Source: Thermoleophilaceae bacterium
Lineage (GTDB): Bacteria > Actinomycetota > Thermoleophilia > Solirubrobacterales > JACPNS01
NCBI GenBank assembly: GCA_016463365.1
Contig: JAEMRJ010000007.1
Coordinates: 1 to 28,322 of the forward strand
Length of the DNA stretch: 28,322 bases
Reading direction: 5' to 3'
Under the pieces are notes generated by a model. It did not search any database, was not told the origin of the DNA, and was given only the letters and a program-made list of their open reading frames with translations. Numbering within the stretch: the first letter of the stretch is position 1; every line of letters begins with the position of its first letter. The position numbers were made by a program, and so were the translations under genes. Of this stretch, positions 17,793 through 25,058 are shown piece by piece.

Positions 17793-19054
17793 TGAGCAGC
17801 GAGACCGTCTGTCGCGTCTGCGGCGGCGCAAGCGTCGAGACCGTCCTCGATCTGGGCGATCAGCCGCACTGCAACTCATTGCTGCTGGCCGAGCAGCTCG
17901 ATCAGCAGGAGCCTTGCTACCCGCTGCGCCTTGGTTTCTGCCACGACTGCACGACGGTGCAGATCGACCACACCGTCCCCAAAGAGACGATGTTCAGCGA
18001 GTACCTCTACGTCTCTGGCACCACGCGCACGCTGCGCGAGCACTTCGCCGACAGCGCCGGCCGCCTGAAGCAGCAGGTCCACCTGCACCCGGGCGATCTT
18101 GTGGTGGACATCGGCAGCAACGACGGCACGTGGCTCGCCGAGTGGCAGAACCTCGGCATGAGCGTGCTGGGCGTCGAGCCCGCGCGCAGCATCGCCGCGC
18201 AGGCCAACAAGGCCGGCATCCCGACGGTCAATGATTTCTTCGACGCCGATGTCGCGCGGCAGATCCTCGAAGAGCACGGCGCGCCGAAGCTCGTCACCGC
18301 GGCCGGCGTCTTCTTCCACCTTGAAGAGCTGCACAGCGCAACCGAGGGCGTCGCCGAGTTCTGCCGCGCGGGCGCGACCTTCTGCGTGCAGGCGATCTAC
18401 CTGGGCGAGATGCTGAGGGGCAACGAGTTCGACAACATCTACCACGAGCATTTGACCTACTGGACCGTGCGATCGATCGGCGAGCTGTTCAAGCGCCATG
18501 GCCTCGAGGTCTTCTCGGCCAACCTCGTTCCGATCCACGGCGGCACGCTTGAGTTGCTGGTCGGCGCCGAGGGCGCCAACGAGATCCAGCCCTCGGTCGC
18601 TGAGTTCCGCTCCCGCGAGGATGCGCTCGGCTACGGCGAGATCGAGACCTACCGCCGCTTTGCCAACAAGGTCTGGGAGATGCGCGACGGCCTGCTGGCG
18701 ATCCTTCGTGACTACAAGGCGCAGGGCAAGACCGTCCACGCCTTCGGCGCTCCCGCCAAGGGCGCGACGCTTCTGAACTCGTTCGGGATCACGACAGAGC
18801 TGGTGCCGGTCGCCGAAGAGAAGAACCCCTTGAAGGTCGGGCGCTGGATCCCCGGCGCGCGCATTCCGATTGTCGATGAAGAGTCAGTTGAATCGCCGCC
18901 CGACGCCTACCTGATCCTCCCGTGGAACTTCCTCGGGGAGTTCCTGAAGTTCAGGCGCGACTACATCCTCGGCGGCGGAGCGTTCATCGTGCCGGTGCCC
19001 GAGCCGACCGTGATCGACGCATCCAACTACGCAGAGCACGTGCCCGATGAATGA
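17792..19054 (+). CDS. NDP-sugar C-methyltransferase-like protein (three-domain Methyltransf_13/23/14 type)
   Basis: 420 residues. The N terminus holds a putative zinc site with CRVCGG (~7-12) and CHDC (~50-53). The central SAM domain has VVDIGSNDGTWLAEW as motif I, then VLGVEPARSIAAQA. The C-terminal Methyltransf_14-type domain contains TVHAFGAPAKGATLLNSFGI and AYLILPWNF. This architecture is that of TylC3/NovU-like enzymes that C-methylate a keto-deoxy sugar, though many homologues in surface glycan loci are uncharacterised. It is encoded between gmhA and hddA with overlaps at both ends (1 and 8 bases), so its substrate may be a heptose derivative; that is inference. Confidence 0.88.
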   Translation: MSSETVCRVCGGASVETVLDLGDQPHCNSLLLAEQLDQQEPCYPLRLGFCHDCTTVQIDHTVPKETMFSEYLYVSGTTRTLREHFADSAGRLKQQVHLHPGDLVVDIGSNDGTWLAEWQNLGMSVLGVEPARSIAAQANKAGIPTVNDFFDADVARQILEEHGAPKLVTAAGVFFHLEELHSATEGVAEFCRAGATFCVQAIYLGEMLRGNEFDNIYHEHLTYWTVRSIGELFKRHGLEVFSANLVPIHGGTLELLVGAEGANEIQPSVAEFRSREDALGYGEIETYRRFANKVWEMRDGLLAILRDYKAQGKTVHAFGAPAKGATLLNSFGITTELVPVAEEKNPLKVGRWIPGARIPIVDEESVESPPDAYLILPWNFLGEFLKFRRDYILGGGAFIVPVPEPTVIDASNYAEHVPDE

Positions 19055-20060
19055 GGGCGCGGCGCTGATCCACTCGTCGCGCACGCCGCTGCGCGTGAGC
19101 ATGTTCGGTGGCGGCACCGACTACCCGGAGTGGTTCAACGACCACCCCGGCGCGGTGCTCGGCTTCACGATCGACAAGTACATCTACATCTCGGCGCTGC
19201 GCATGTCGACGTTTGTTGACTACAAGTACCGCGTCGGCTACTCGAAGGTTGAGGCGGTGCAGTCGGTCAGCCAGATCGAGCACCCGGTGGTGCGCGCGGT
19301 GCTGGAATCGCAGGAATTCTTCGAGCCGATGGATTATTCGATCCAGGCCGATCTTCCCGCGAGCGCTGGGCTGGGCAGCTCTTCTGCTTTCACGACCGGA
19401 TTCGTGAATCTCGTGTCGACCTTGAAGGGCATGCCGCGCACGAAGCTCGAGCTGGCCCAACTGGCAATCGACACCGAGCACAACCTGCTCGGCGAGCGGG
19501 TCGGGATCCAGGATCAGCTGCACGCGTCGTTCGGCGGGATCAACCGTTTTGACTTCCAGGGCGAGGAGCTCTCGATCCGGCCGATCCAGGTCAGCGGCGC
19601 CGATCTTGATCTGCTTGCCGACTGGATGGTGCTGGTCTACACCGGCGTGCAGCGCAGCGCGTCGAAGACTTTGGATGAGCAGCTGGAGAACATCTCCGGC
19701 GCGAAGATCGACGACGAGCTGATCGCGATGGTCGAGCTGGTCGATCGCGCCGATGCGCTGTTCGGCAGTTGCAAGGGCGAAGAGTTGCCGCCGCGACTGG
19801 CCGAACTGCTGGCCGAGTCCTGGGAGCTGAAGAAGCAGTTCTCGGGCAAAGTTTCGACTCCCGAGATCGACGCGCTGTATGACAAGTGCCTTGCCAACGG
19901 CGCGATCGCCGGCAAGCTCTGCGGCGCGGGCAGCGGCGGCTTTCTGCTGATGATGGTCCCGCCGGATGCGCGCAGCGATCTGATCGAGTCGGTCGGCAAC
20001 GACAACTGCATCGACTTCCGCATTGAGCACCACGGGTCGCTGGTGCGGCCGCAGTGGTGA
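19047..20060 (+). CDS. hddA: D-glycero-alpha-D-manno-heptose-7-phosphate kinase (GHMP kinase)
   Basis: 337-residue GHMP-family kinase. It begins with RTPLRVSMFGGGTDYPEWF, the substrate end seen in HddA and fucokinase-like members, has the ATP-loop PASAGLGSSSAFTTGFV (~107-123), and a C-terminal KLCGAGSGGFLLMMV. HddA phosphorylates D-glycero-D-manno-heptose 7-phosphate at C1 to the 1,7-bisphosphate. The assignment to HddA rather than another GHMP sugar kinase rests on gmhA in the same operon and a gmhB-type gene nearby. Its start overlaps the previous gene by 8 bases, and its TGA overlaps the next start in GTGA. The alpha-anomer route leads to GDP-heptose, but the HddC nucleotidyltransferase is not in the window. 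Confidence 0.88.
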   Translation: MNEGAALIHSSRTPLRVSMFGGGTDYPEWFNDHPGAVLGFTIDKYIYISALRMSTFVDYKYRVGYSKVEAVQSVSQIEHPVVRAVLESQEFFEPMDYSIQADLPASAGLGSSSAFTTGFVNLVSTLKGMPRTKLELAQLAIDTEHNLLGERVGIQDQLHASFGGINRFDFQGEELSIRPIQVSGADLDLLADWMVLVYTGVQRSASKTLDEQLENISGAKIDDELIAMVELVDRADALFGSCKGEELPPRLAELLAESWELKKQFSGKVSTPEIDALYDKCLANGAIAGKLCGAGSGGFLLMMVPPDARSDLIESVGNDNCIDFRIEHHGSLVRPQW

Positions 20061-21139
20061 GCTCGCAGGTCACGATCGTTGACTTCTTGTCGGGCCGCGG
20101 ATTCGGCGGCCACTACGACGACTACCTTGCCGCACTGACCGACGCCCTCGCCGAGTACTCGCCCGAGGTGATCGCGCCGTTTGCCCAGGGCAGACCGGAG
20201 CCTGGGGGGCGATTCGGGATCTACCGGGAGGAGTTCTCGGGCTATCGGCGCGCGTTGAAGAAGAGCGATGCCGTGGTTGTTCACAGCGCGCAGTTCTCGG
20301 ACTATTTGTGCTTGTGGGCCGCGGCCCGTTCGGTGCGCAAGCGTGACCGCGCGACCTGCCTGCTCGTACTCCGGCGCAGCCCGACGCCCGAGTCGATGGC
20401 CGTGGGTGATGAGCGGCTTGGGCGCTTCCTGATCAAGCGGATCGTCGGGATGATTCGGCGCGGGGTGATCCATCCCGTTTCTGATTCGGCCGTCGCGCTC
20501 GACGCCTGGCTGAAGACGGCTCCGGGCGTCGAAGGCGAGCTGGTCGCTCTGCCGCCAGTTCCTGGAGCGGCCGACGGCGAGACTCCGACGATCAAGCTGC
20601 CGACGCCGAATGGCCCGCTTGTGGCGATCGCCGGCCGCATGCGCGGCGAGAAGGGCAGTGCGAACTACCCGGAGGTCGTCGACGCGACGCTCGAGCTTCT
20701 GCCCGACGGGGCGATCGCGCTGCAGACCTGCGAGGACGACGAGGTCTCGAGGGTTGCACTGCAGAAGATCCGTGCGGCGCATGACGGCGACCCGCGCGTG
20801 GCGCTGCTCGGTGAGCATCTGACCGGCGCGGATTACCACGCGCTGCTTTCGGCGGCCGACATCGTCGTGCTGCCGTATGACGTGGCCGTCTACGGCACCG
20901 GGACCAGCGGGGTGGTGAGCGACGCGCTCGCGCTGGGCGCGGTGGTGGTGGTCTCGCCGATTGAGTGGGTGGTGAGTGAGTTCAGTCGGAACCCTCGGGT
21001 GGTTCTGTTGAACAGCTCAGTGAAGGAAGCACTGGAGAGCGCAGTCGCTCGTCTGGGAAGCGCTTCCAGCTCCGAGTCCGGGGCCGACTTCGCCGCGAGC
21101 TGGCAGGCAGCGCTGCTGAGCACTGTCGGCTCCCCGTAG
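20057..21139 (+). CDS. Glycosyltransferase, GT-B/GT4-like
   Basis: 360 residues from GTG 20057, which forms GTGA with the previous stop; GTG 20054 is an equal alternative. The N terminus (VTIVDFLSGRGFGGHYDDYLAAL) has a glycine loop of the acceptor domain. The donor half has GPLVAIAGRMRGEKGSANYPEVVDATLELLP, RVALLGEHLTGADYHALLSAADIVVLPYD, and TGTSGVVSDALALGAVVVVS in place of the usual EX7E signature. It is thus a divergent member. As the last gene of the gmhA operon it is a candidate for transferring the heptose product. That specificity is inferred only from the operon. Confidence 0.8.
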   Translation: MSSQVTIVDFLSGRGFGGHYDDYLAALTDALAEYSPEVIAPFAQGRPEPGGRFGIYREEFSGYRRALKKSDAVVVHSAQFSDYLCLWAAARSVRKRDRATCLLVLRRSPTPESMAVGDERLGRFLIKRIVGMIRRGVIHPVSDSAVALDAWLKTAPGVEGELVALPPVPGAADGETPTIKLPTPNGPLVAIAGRMRGEKGSANYPEVVDATLELLPDGAIALQTCEDDEVSRVALQKIRAAHDGDPRVALLGEHLTGADYHALLSAADIVVLPYDVAVYGTGTSGVVSDALALGAVVVVSPIEWVVSEFSRNPRVVLLNSSVKEALESAVARLGSASSSESGADFAASWQAALLSTVGSP

Positions 21140-21141
21140 AC

Positions 21142-21200
21142 AAGCCGAATTTGCTCCATGCCCCCGTCTTCTGGACGAGAGCATGGAAGATTCTTGGCTT
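21142..21200. terminator. Extended near-palindromic hairpin between converging operons
   Basis: From outside in: AAGCC and GAAT pair with GGCTT and ATTC, TCCATGC pairs with GCATGGA, and CGTC pairs with GACG around a ttctg loop, with small internal loops between. It fills almost the whole 59-base gap between the gmhA operon and the SDR operon and just overlaps the stop of the minus-strand gene. A bidirectional terminator is the simplest reading. Confidence 0.65.
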
Positions 21201-22119
21201 AGGACTGCTGACTCCCGAATCGCGTGAGGTAGTCGTCGACCACCGTGGCCACGCCGTCTTCAATCGGGGTGAATTCAAAGTCGGGGAAGACGCCGCGGAC
21301 CTTCTCAATGTTGAAGACCTTCTTCAGCACGCCGGTGTAGCGGTCGGTGTCGTACTGGATCTCCGCAGGGTCGTAGCCCACGCGCGCGCAGATCGCCTCG
21401 GCGTACTGCTTGATCGTGTGGCCCTGGCCGCTGCCCAGGTTCAGAATGTCATTCGGCCGCTCGGCCACAGCGAGCTCGATCAGCTTCACGGCGTCGCCGA
21501 CGTACATCAGCTCGCGCACCTGTGAGCCGTCGCCCCACAGCACGACCGGCTCACCATTCTGCTTGCCGCGCACGATCTTGCGCACGAGGTCGAAGATGAA
21601 GTGGGAATCCTCCTGATCAAAGCCGGGGCCGTACAAAGTCGAAGGCACGAGATATCGATAACTCATGTCGAACTGATCGTTCAGCGCGAGCACGCCCTGG
21701 TAGAGCATGCGCTTGGTCATGGCGTACGTGTACAGATCCCGATCGGGCTCGCCGACCATGTAGTTCGATTCTTTGAGATCGAGCTCTGGCGGGTAGGCGC
21801 AGCTGGTGCCCATCGTGACCATCGTCGCCTGCGGCTGCTCGGCGCGCCAGTAGGCCAGCGCGTTGGTGTTGATCTGCTGATTGACGATCCACTGCTCGCC
21901 CTTGTGAAAAAGACAGAAGTCGCCGGCCTTGGTCCAGGCGGCCAGGTGGTAGATCAGGTCGTACCTGCCGTCAGAAATCTTCGCCAGATTCGACGAGTCC
22001 GTCAGATCGCAGTTCTTCGAATCAAGCACGGTCGTCTCGACGCCCTGCTCGTTCAGATACGGCACAAGATGACGCCCGAGAAATCCGGTTCCGCCCGTGA
22101 CAAGTGCCGTCTTCGCCAT
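21199..22119 (-). CDS. NAD-dependent epimerase/reductase, GDP-L-fucose synthase-like (second copy)
   Basis: 306-residue extended SDR. Features seen: VTGGTGFLGRHLV (NADP-binding), IYHLAAWTKAGDF, MGTSCAYP around residue 105 and YTYAMTKR (Tyr-Lys dyad). TLYGPGFDQEDSHFIFDLVRK keeps the His that serves as acid in GDP-fucose synthase, and the Cys of GTSCAYP corresponds to its Cys109. It therefore has the parts needed for C3/C5 epimerisation and C4 reduction of a 4-keto sugar. The HLAARVGGI segment of typical Fcl (present in the copy at 27293) is replaced. Encoded with another SDR and gmhB, it may act on a GDP-4-keto-6-deoxy-heptose or GDP-hexose. The ATG is 6 bases after the stop of the preceding SDR. 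Confidence 0.85.
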   Translation of the reverse strand: MAKTALVTGGTGFLGRHLVPYLNEQGVETTVLDSKNCDLTDSSNLAKISDGRYDLIYHLAAWTKAGDFCLFHKGEQWIVNQQINTNALAYWRAEQPQATMVTMGTSCAYPPELDLKESNYMVGEPDRDLYTYAMTKRMLYQGVLALNDQFDMSYRYLVPSTLYGPGFDQEDSHFIFDLVRKIVRGKQNGEPVVLWGDGSQVRELMYVGDAVKLIELAVAERPNDILNLGSGQGHTIKQYAEAICARVGYDPAEIQYDTDRYTGVLKKVFNIEKVRGVFPDFEFTPIEDGVATVVDDYLTRFGSQQS

Positions 22120-22125
22120 AGCCGC

Positions 22126-23073
22126 CTAGACGTTGCTGAAGCGTTTGACGCGCAGCATCTTGTAGCCCTTGATCAGCTCGTCGATGCCGCGGGCGAGCGG
22201 CCAGTCAGGAGCAAATCCGGTCGACTCGATGCGCTCGTTGGAGACGATGTAGTCGCGCTTGTCGGGGTCCTCGCCGACCGGCGCCTCCAGGTACGTGAAC
22301 GCCGGGACCTTCTGCTTGATCGCGGCGCAGAGCTCGAGCTTGGAGAGGTTGGCGTCTGAGAGCCCGACGTTGTAGGCGCGGCCCTTCATCGCATCGAAGT
22401 TGTCGATCGCGTGGATGAAGGCTTTGGCCACATCCCGGATGTGGATGTAGTTGCGCTTGAAGTGGCCCTCGAAGATCACGACGGTGCGATCGGTCACCGC
22501 GCGCAAAGTGAAGTCATTGACCAAGAGATCGATGCGCATGTTCGGCGACATCCCGAAGACCGTCGCCAGCCGGAAAGTGACCGACTCGCCGTGCGCCAGC
22601 ACCGCCTGCTCAGACGCGACCTTCGTGCGGCCGTACAAAGACACCGGATTCAGCGGCGACTCCTCCGTGCAGAACTGGTCCTTCTCGCCCACGCCGTAGC
22701 CGCTGTTGCTGTTGGGGTAGATCACCTTCTGCTCGGGGCGCAGCTTGGTCAGCAGCATCTTGATCGCGTCCTCGTTGATCGTCTGCGCCGAGATCGGGTG
22801 GAGATCGCAGAGCGGCGCTCCGACCATCGCGGCCAGCGGAATCACGATGTCCTTGTCCTGCACGAGCTCGGTGATCAGCTCTTCGTTGCGCGCATCGCCG
22901 CGCACGGGCGTGAATCCCTCATACGAGCAAGAGCTCGCAAGAAACGGCTCGCCGGTCGCGTAGGTGTCGAGCACGGTGACCGAGTGGCCAAGCTCAAGCA
23001 GCAGCGGGGTGAGTACGGAACCGATGTAGCCGGCGCCGCCGGTGATGAGGATCTTCTGGGGATTCGCAGTCAT
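22126..23073 (-). CDS. NAD-dependent epimerase/dehydratase (SDR), sugar nucleotide modifying
   Basis: 315 residues. GGAGYIGSVLTPLLLELGHSVTVLDTY is a classic NAD-binding start with Asp at the end of beta-2, favouring NAD. IPLAAMVGAP, YPNSNSGYGVG and SLYGRTKVASEQ supply the Ser/Asn and Tyr-Lys catalytic residues, and RNYIHIRDVAKAFIHAI and AYNVGLSDANLSKLELC the substrate-domain segments. It looks like a UDP/GDP-sugar epimerase or dehydratase, but its exact reaction is not recognisable. It is encoded between gmhB and an Fcl-like gene. A GAAG-containing segment 8-9 bases before the ATG can act as ribosome-binding site, and a terminator-like hairpin separates it from gmhB. Confidence 0.82.
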   Translation of the reverse strand: MTANPQKILITGGAGYIGSVLTPLLLELGHSVTVLDTYATGEPFLASSCSYEGFTPVRGDARNEELITELVQDKDIVIPLAAMVGAPLCDLHPISAQTINEDAIKMLLTKLRPEQKVIYPNSNSGYGVGEKDQFCTEESPLNPVSLYGRTKVASEQAVLAHGESVTFRLATVFGMSPNMRIDLLVNDFTLRAVTDRTVVIFEGHFKRNYIHIRDVAKAFIHAIDNFDAMKGRAYNVGLSDANLSKLELCAAIKQKVPAFTYLEAPVGEDPDKRDYIVSNERIESTGFAPDWPLARGIDELIKGYKMLRVKRFSNV

Positions 23074-23115
23074 GTTTCTTCACTTGTGGGTGTCGGGACA
23101 AAAAGTATGTGAGTT

Positions 23116-23137
23116 CCGGCCGGCCTCGCCCGGCCGG
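23116..23137 (-). terminator. GC-rich hairpin after gmhB
   Basis: CCGGCCGG at both ends pairs perfectly over 8 bases with a 6-base loop. On the minus strand a TACTTTTTG stretch follows about 9 bases later. It begins 12 bases beyond the gmhB stop, inside the gap before the SDR gene. A Rho-independent terminator is likely. The same T-rich stretch (TACTTT, 23102-23107) could double as a -10 for the downstream SDR. Confidence 0.6.
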
Positions 23138-23149
23138 CGCACCCCGACT

Positions 23150-23794
23150 CTATGCCGCGAGCCAGTCGAGGCCGGCGATCTCGGGGAGCCCGGCGACGCA
23201 GCGCAGCTCGAAGCCCTCGCGCTCACCGGCGGCAAGAACGGCCTCGCGTTCTTTGGCACCGTGGCCGGTCAAGAGGTGGATCGCGCCCGCAAGGCCCGCG
23301 CGCGCGGCGGCCTCGACGTCTGCCGCGGTATCGCCCACGAACCAGGACTGCGAGAGGTCCACGCCCAGCATCCGCTCTGCGCGCAGCAGCATCCCGGGGT
23401 TGGGCTTGCGGTCTGGATGATCGGCCACGTCATACGGCGCCTTGCCATCGGCGTGAAACGGACAGGCGAGTACTGCATCGATCGCGGCCGGGGCGATCGC
23501 AATGTCAATCGTGTTCTGCACCGCGGTGAAGTCTTCCCACCCGTAGTAGCCGCGGCCGATGCCGGCCTGATTGCTGATCACCACAACCGGGATCCCGAGC
23601 TCGTTCGCGCGCGCGATCAGCTCGGGCGCGCCGCCCAGCACAACGACGTCCTCGGGCCGGTGCAGGTAGTTGACCTCCTCGACGATCACCCCGTCGCGAT
23701 CGAGAAACAGCGCCGGGCCGCCGGGCGCGGTTTCGCGCAGGCGCCACTCGCAGATCTCGTCCGCGCCGATCGTTGCTGGCTGTCCGCTGGTCAT
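23150..23794 (-). CDS. gmhB: D-glycero-D-manno-heptose-1,7-bisphosphate phosphatase (HAD family)
   Basis: Removes the C7 phosphate of heptose 1,7-bisphosphate after the HddA step. 214 residues, slightly longer than E. coli GmhB (~191). An N-terminal ~30 residues precede ALFLDRDGVIVEEVNYLHRPEDV, the HAD motif I with nucleophile and acid Asp. VVVISNQAGIGRGYY is motif II, DRKPNPGML holds the motif III Lys, and WFVGDTAADVEAA is motif IV. The zinc loop of GmhB is partly lost: CPFHADGKAPYDVADHPDRKP keeps Cys and His but lacks the later CxC pair. Catalytic residues are complete. It is followed by a GC-rich terminator-like hairpin. Confidence 0.88.
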   Translation of the reverse strand: MTSGQPATIGADEICEWRLRETAPGGPALFLDRDGVIVEEVNYLHRPEDVVVLGGAPELIARANELGIPVVVISNQAGIGRGYYGWEDFTAVQNTIDIAIAPAAIDAVLACPFHADGKAPYDVADHPDRKPNPGMLLRAERMLGVDLSQSWFVGDTAADVEAAARAGLAGAIHLLTGHGAKEREAVLAAGEREGFELRCVAGLPEIAGLDWLAA

Positions 23795-23827
23795 CGGGGG
23801 CCATTCTGGCTGGTCGGCAGGCGTCGG

Positions 23828-23833
23828 TAGTGT
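23828..23833 (+). promoter_or_regulatory. Putative -10 element for the lhgO-type gene (leaderless type)
   Basis: TAGTGT lies 7 bases before GTG 23841, so the transcript would begin at the start codon. The surrounding 14 bases nearly repeat those before gmhA at 17200-17213. The divergent interval to gmhB is only 46 bases. Confidence 0.4.
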
Positions 23834-23840
23834 GCGGGCG

Positions 23841-25058
23841 GTGTCCGGGCAAGCGTCATTTGACTACGCGGTGATCGGCGGCGGCATCCTCGGGCTCGCG
23901 ACGGCGCGAGAGCTTCTGACCCGACATCCCGCCGCGAGCGTCGTCGTGCTCGAGAAGGAACCAGCTCTGGCCCGGCATCAGACCGGGCACAACAGCGGCG
24001 TGATCCACGCCGGCGTCTACTACAACCCCGGCAGCATGAAGGCCACCCTCGGCGTCGCCGGCCGTGACTCAATGGAGGCGTTCTGCCGCGAGCATCAGCT
24101 GCCCCACGAGATCTGCGGAAAGGTGATCGTGGCGACCGAAGACTCTGAGCGAGCGGCGCTCGAGGAGTTGCACCGCCGCTCCGTGGCCAACGGCGTCCAG
24201 GTCCGCCTGCTCGACGCCGACGGCGTGCGCGAGCTCGAACCGCATGTGCGCTGCGTCGCCGGCCTCCATTCGCCCAACACCGGAATCACCGACTTCGTCG
24301 CAGTCGCCCACAAACTTGGTGAGCTCGTCGAGCGAGCAGGCGGTCAGATTCGCTTGAGCGCACCGGTCACCAGGATCAATGTGAAACATGACGGCGTCCG
24401 CCTGATCGCCGGCGAAGAAGAGCTGATCGCGGAATTCGTGATCAACTGCGGCGGGCTGCAGAGCGACCGGCTGGCGCGCATGGCCGGAGCAAAGCCGAAG
24501 CTCAGGATCGTCCCCTTCCGTGGCGAGTACTACTCGCTGAAGTCACCGGCCGCCGAGCTGGTGCGCACCCTGATCTACCCCGTGCCCGATCCCGACTTCC
24601 CGTTTCTCGGCGTTCACCTCACGCGCGGGATCGACGGCCACGTCCATGCCGGCCCCAACGCCGTGCTCGCGGCCAGCCGCGAGGGCTACTCAAAGCGCGA
24701 CTTCCGCGCACGCGACTTCGCCGACTCGCTCGGCTATCGCGGCTTCTGGCGTCTCGCTGGAAGGCACCCACGCGAGGGTGCCGGAGAGATGTGGCGATCG
24801 GCCTCTAAGAAGGCGTTCGTGAAGCGCATGCAGCGGTTGATGCCGGAGGTGACGGTCGACGACGTCGAGCCGGGAGGAAGCGGCGTCCGTGCCCAGGCCC
24901 TCATGCCCGACGGCCGGCTCGCCGACGACTTCGTGATCATCACCCACGGTCCCACGATCAACGTCTGCAACGCGCCGTCACCGGCGGCGACGGCTTCGCT
25001 CGAGATCGCGAAGCGGATCGTCGCTCACGCAGAGCGCGCCTGGAGAACCGATCCGTAG
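23841..25058 (+). CDS. lhgO: L-2-hydroxyglutarate dehydrogenase/oxidase (FAD-dependent, DAO superfamily)
   Basis: 405 residues from GTG 23841, chosen for its TANNNT element; the longer frame would run antisense to gmhB. FDYAVIGGGILGLATARELL binds FAD, with VVVLEKE at the end of beta-2. ARHQTGHNSGVIHAGVYYNPGSMKA and the ending NAPSPAATASLEIAKRIV are signatures of LhgO/YgaF. The mid-protein segments KVIVAT, RGEYYSLK and HAGPNAVLA also match. LhgO oxidises L-2-hydroxyglutarate to 2-oxoglutarate, passing electrons to the membrane quinone pool in the E. coli enzyme. Nothing else here belongs to that pathway, so it may be a housekeeping gene caught in the locus or a relative recruited for another hydroxy acid. 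Its 3' end overlaps the converging GT4 by 34 bases. Confidence 0.88.
   Translation: MSGQASFDYAVIGGGILGLATARELLTRHPAASVVVLEKEPALARHQTGHNSGVIHAGVYYNPGSMKATLGVAGRDSMEAFCREHQLPHEICGKVIVATEDSERAALEELHRRSVANGVQVRLLDADGVRELEPHVRCVAGLHSPNTGITDFVAVAHKLGELVERAGGQIRLSAPVTRINVKHDGVRLIAGEEELIAEFVINCGGLQSDRLARMAGAKPKLRIVPFRGEYYSLKSPAAELVRTLIYPVPDPDFPFLGVHLTRGIDGHVHAGPNAVLAASREGYSKRDFRARDFADSLGYRGFWRLAGRHPREGAGEMWRSASKKAFVKRMQRLMPEVTVDDVEPGGSGVRAQALMPDGRLADDFVIITHGPTINVCNAPSPAATASLEIAKRIVAHAERAWRTDP

Noticed and set aside
17223..23794. An HddC nucleotidyltransferase completing the heptose pathway
   Set aside because: No protein in the window shows the nucleotidyltransferase GxGxRL signature; it must lie elsewhere or be supplied by another enzyme.
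23670..23840. N-terminal extension of the lhgO-type gene
   Set aside because: It runs antisense through gmhB, lacks homology to the family, and a TANNNT element precedes GTG 23841.
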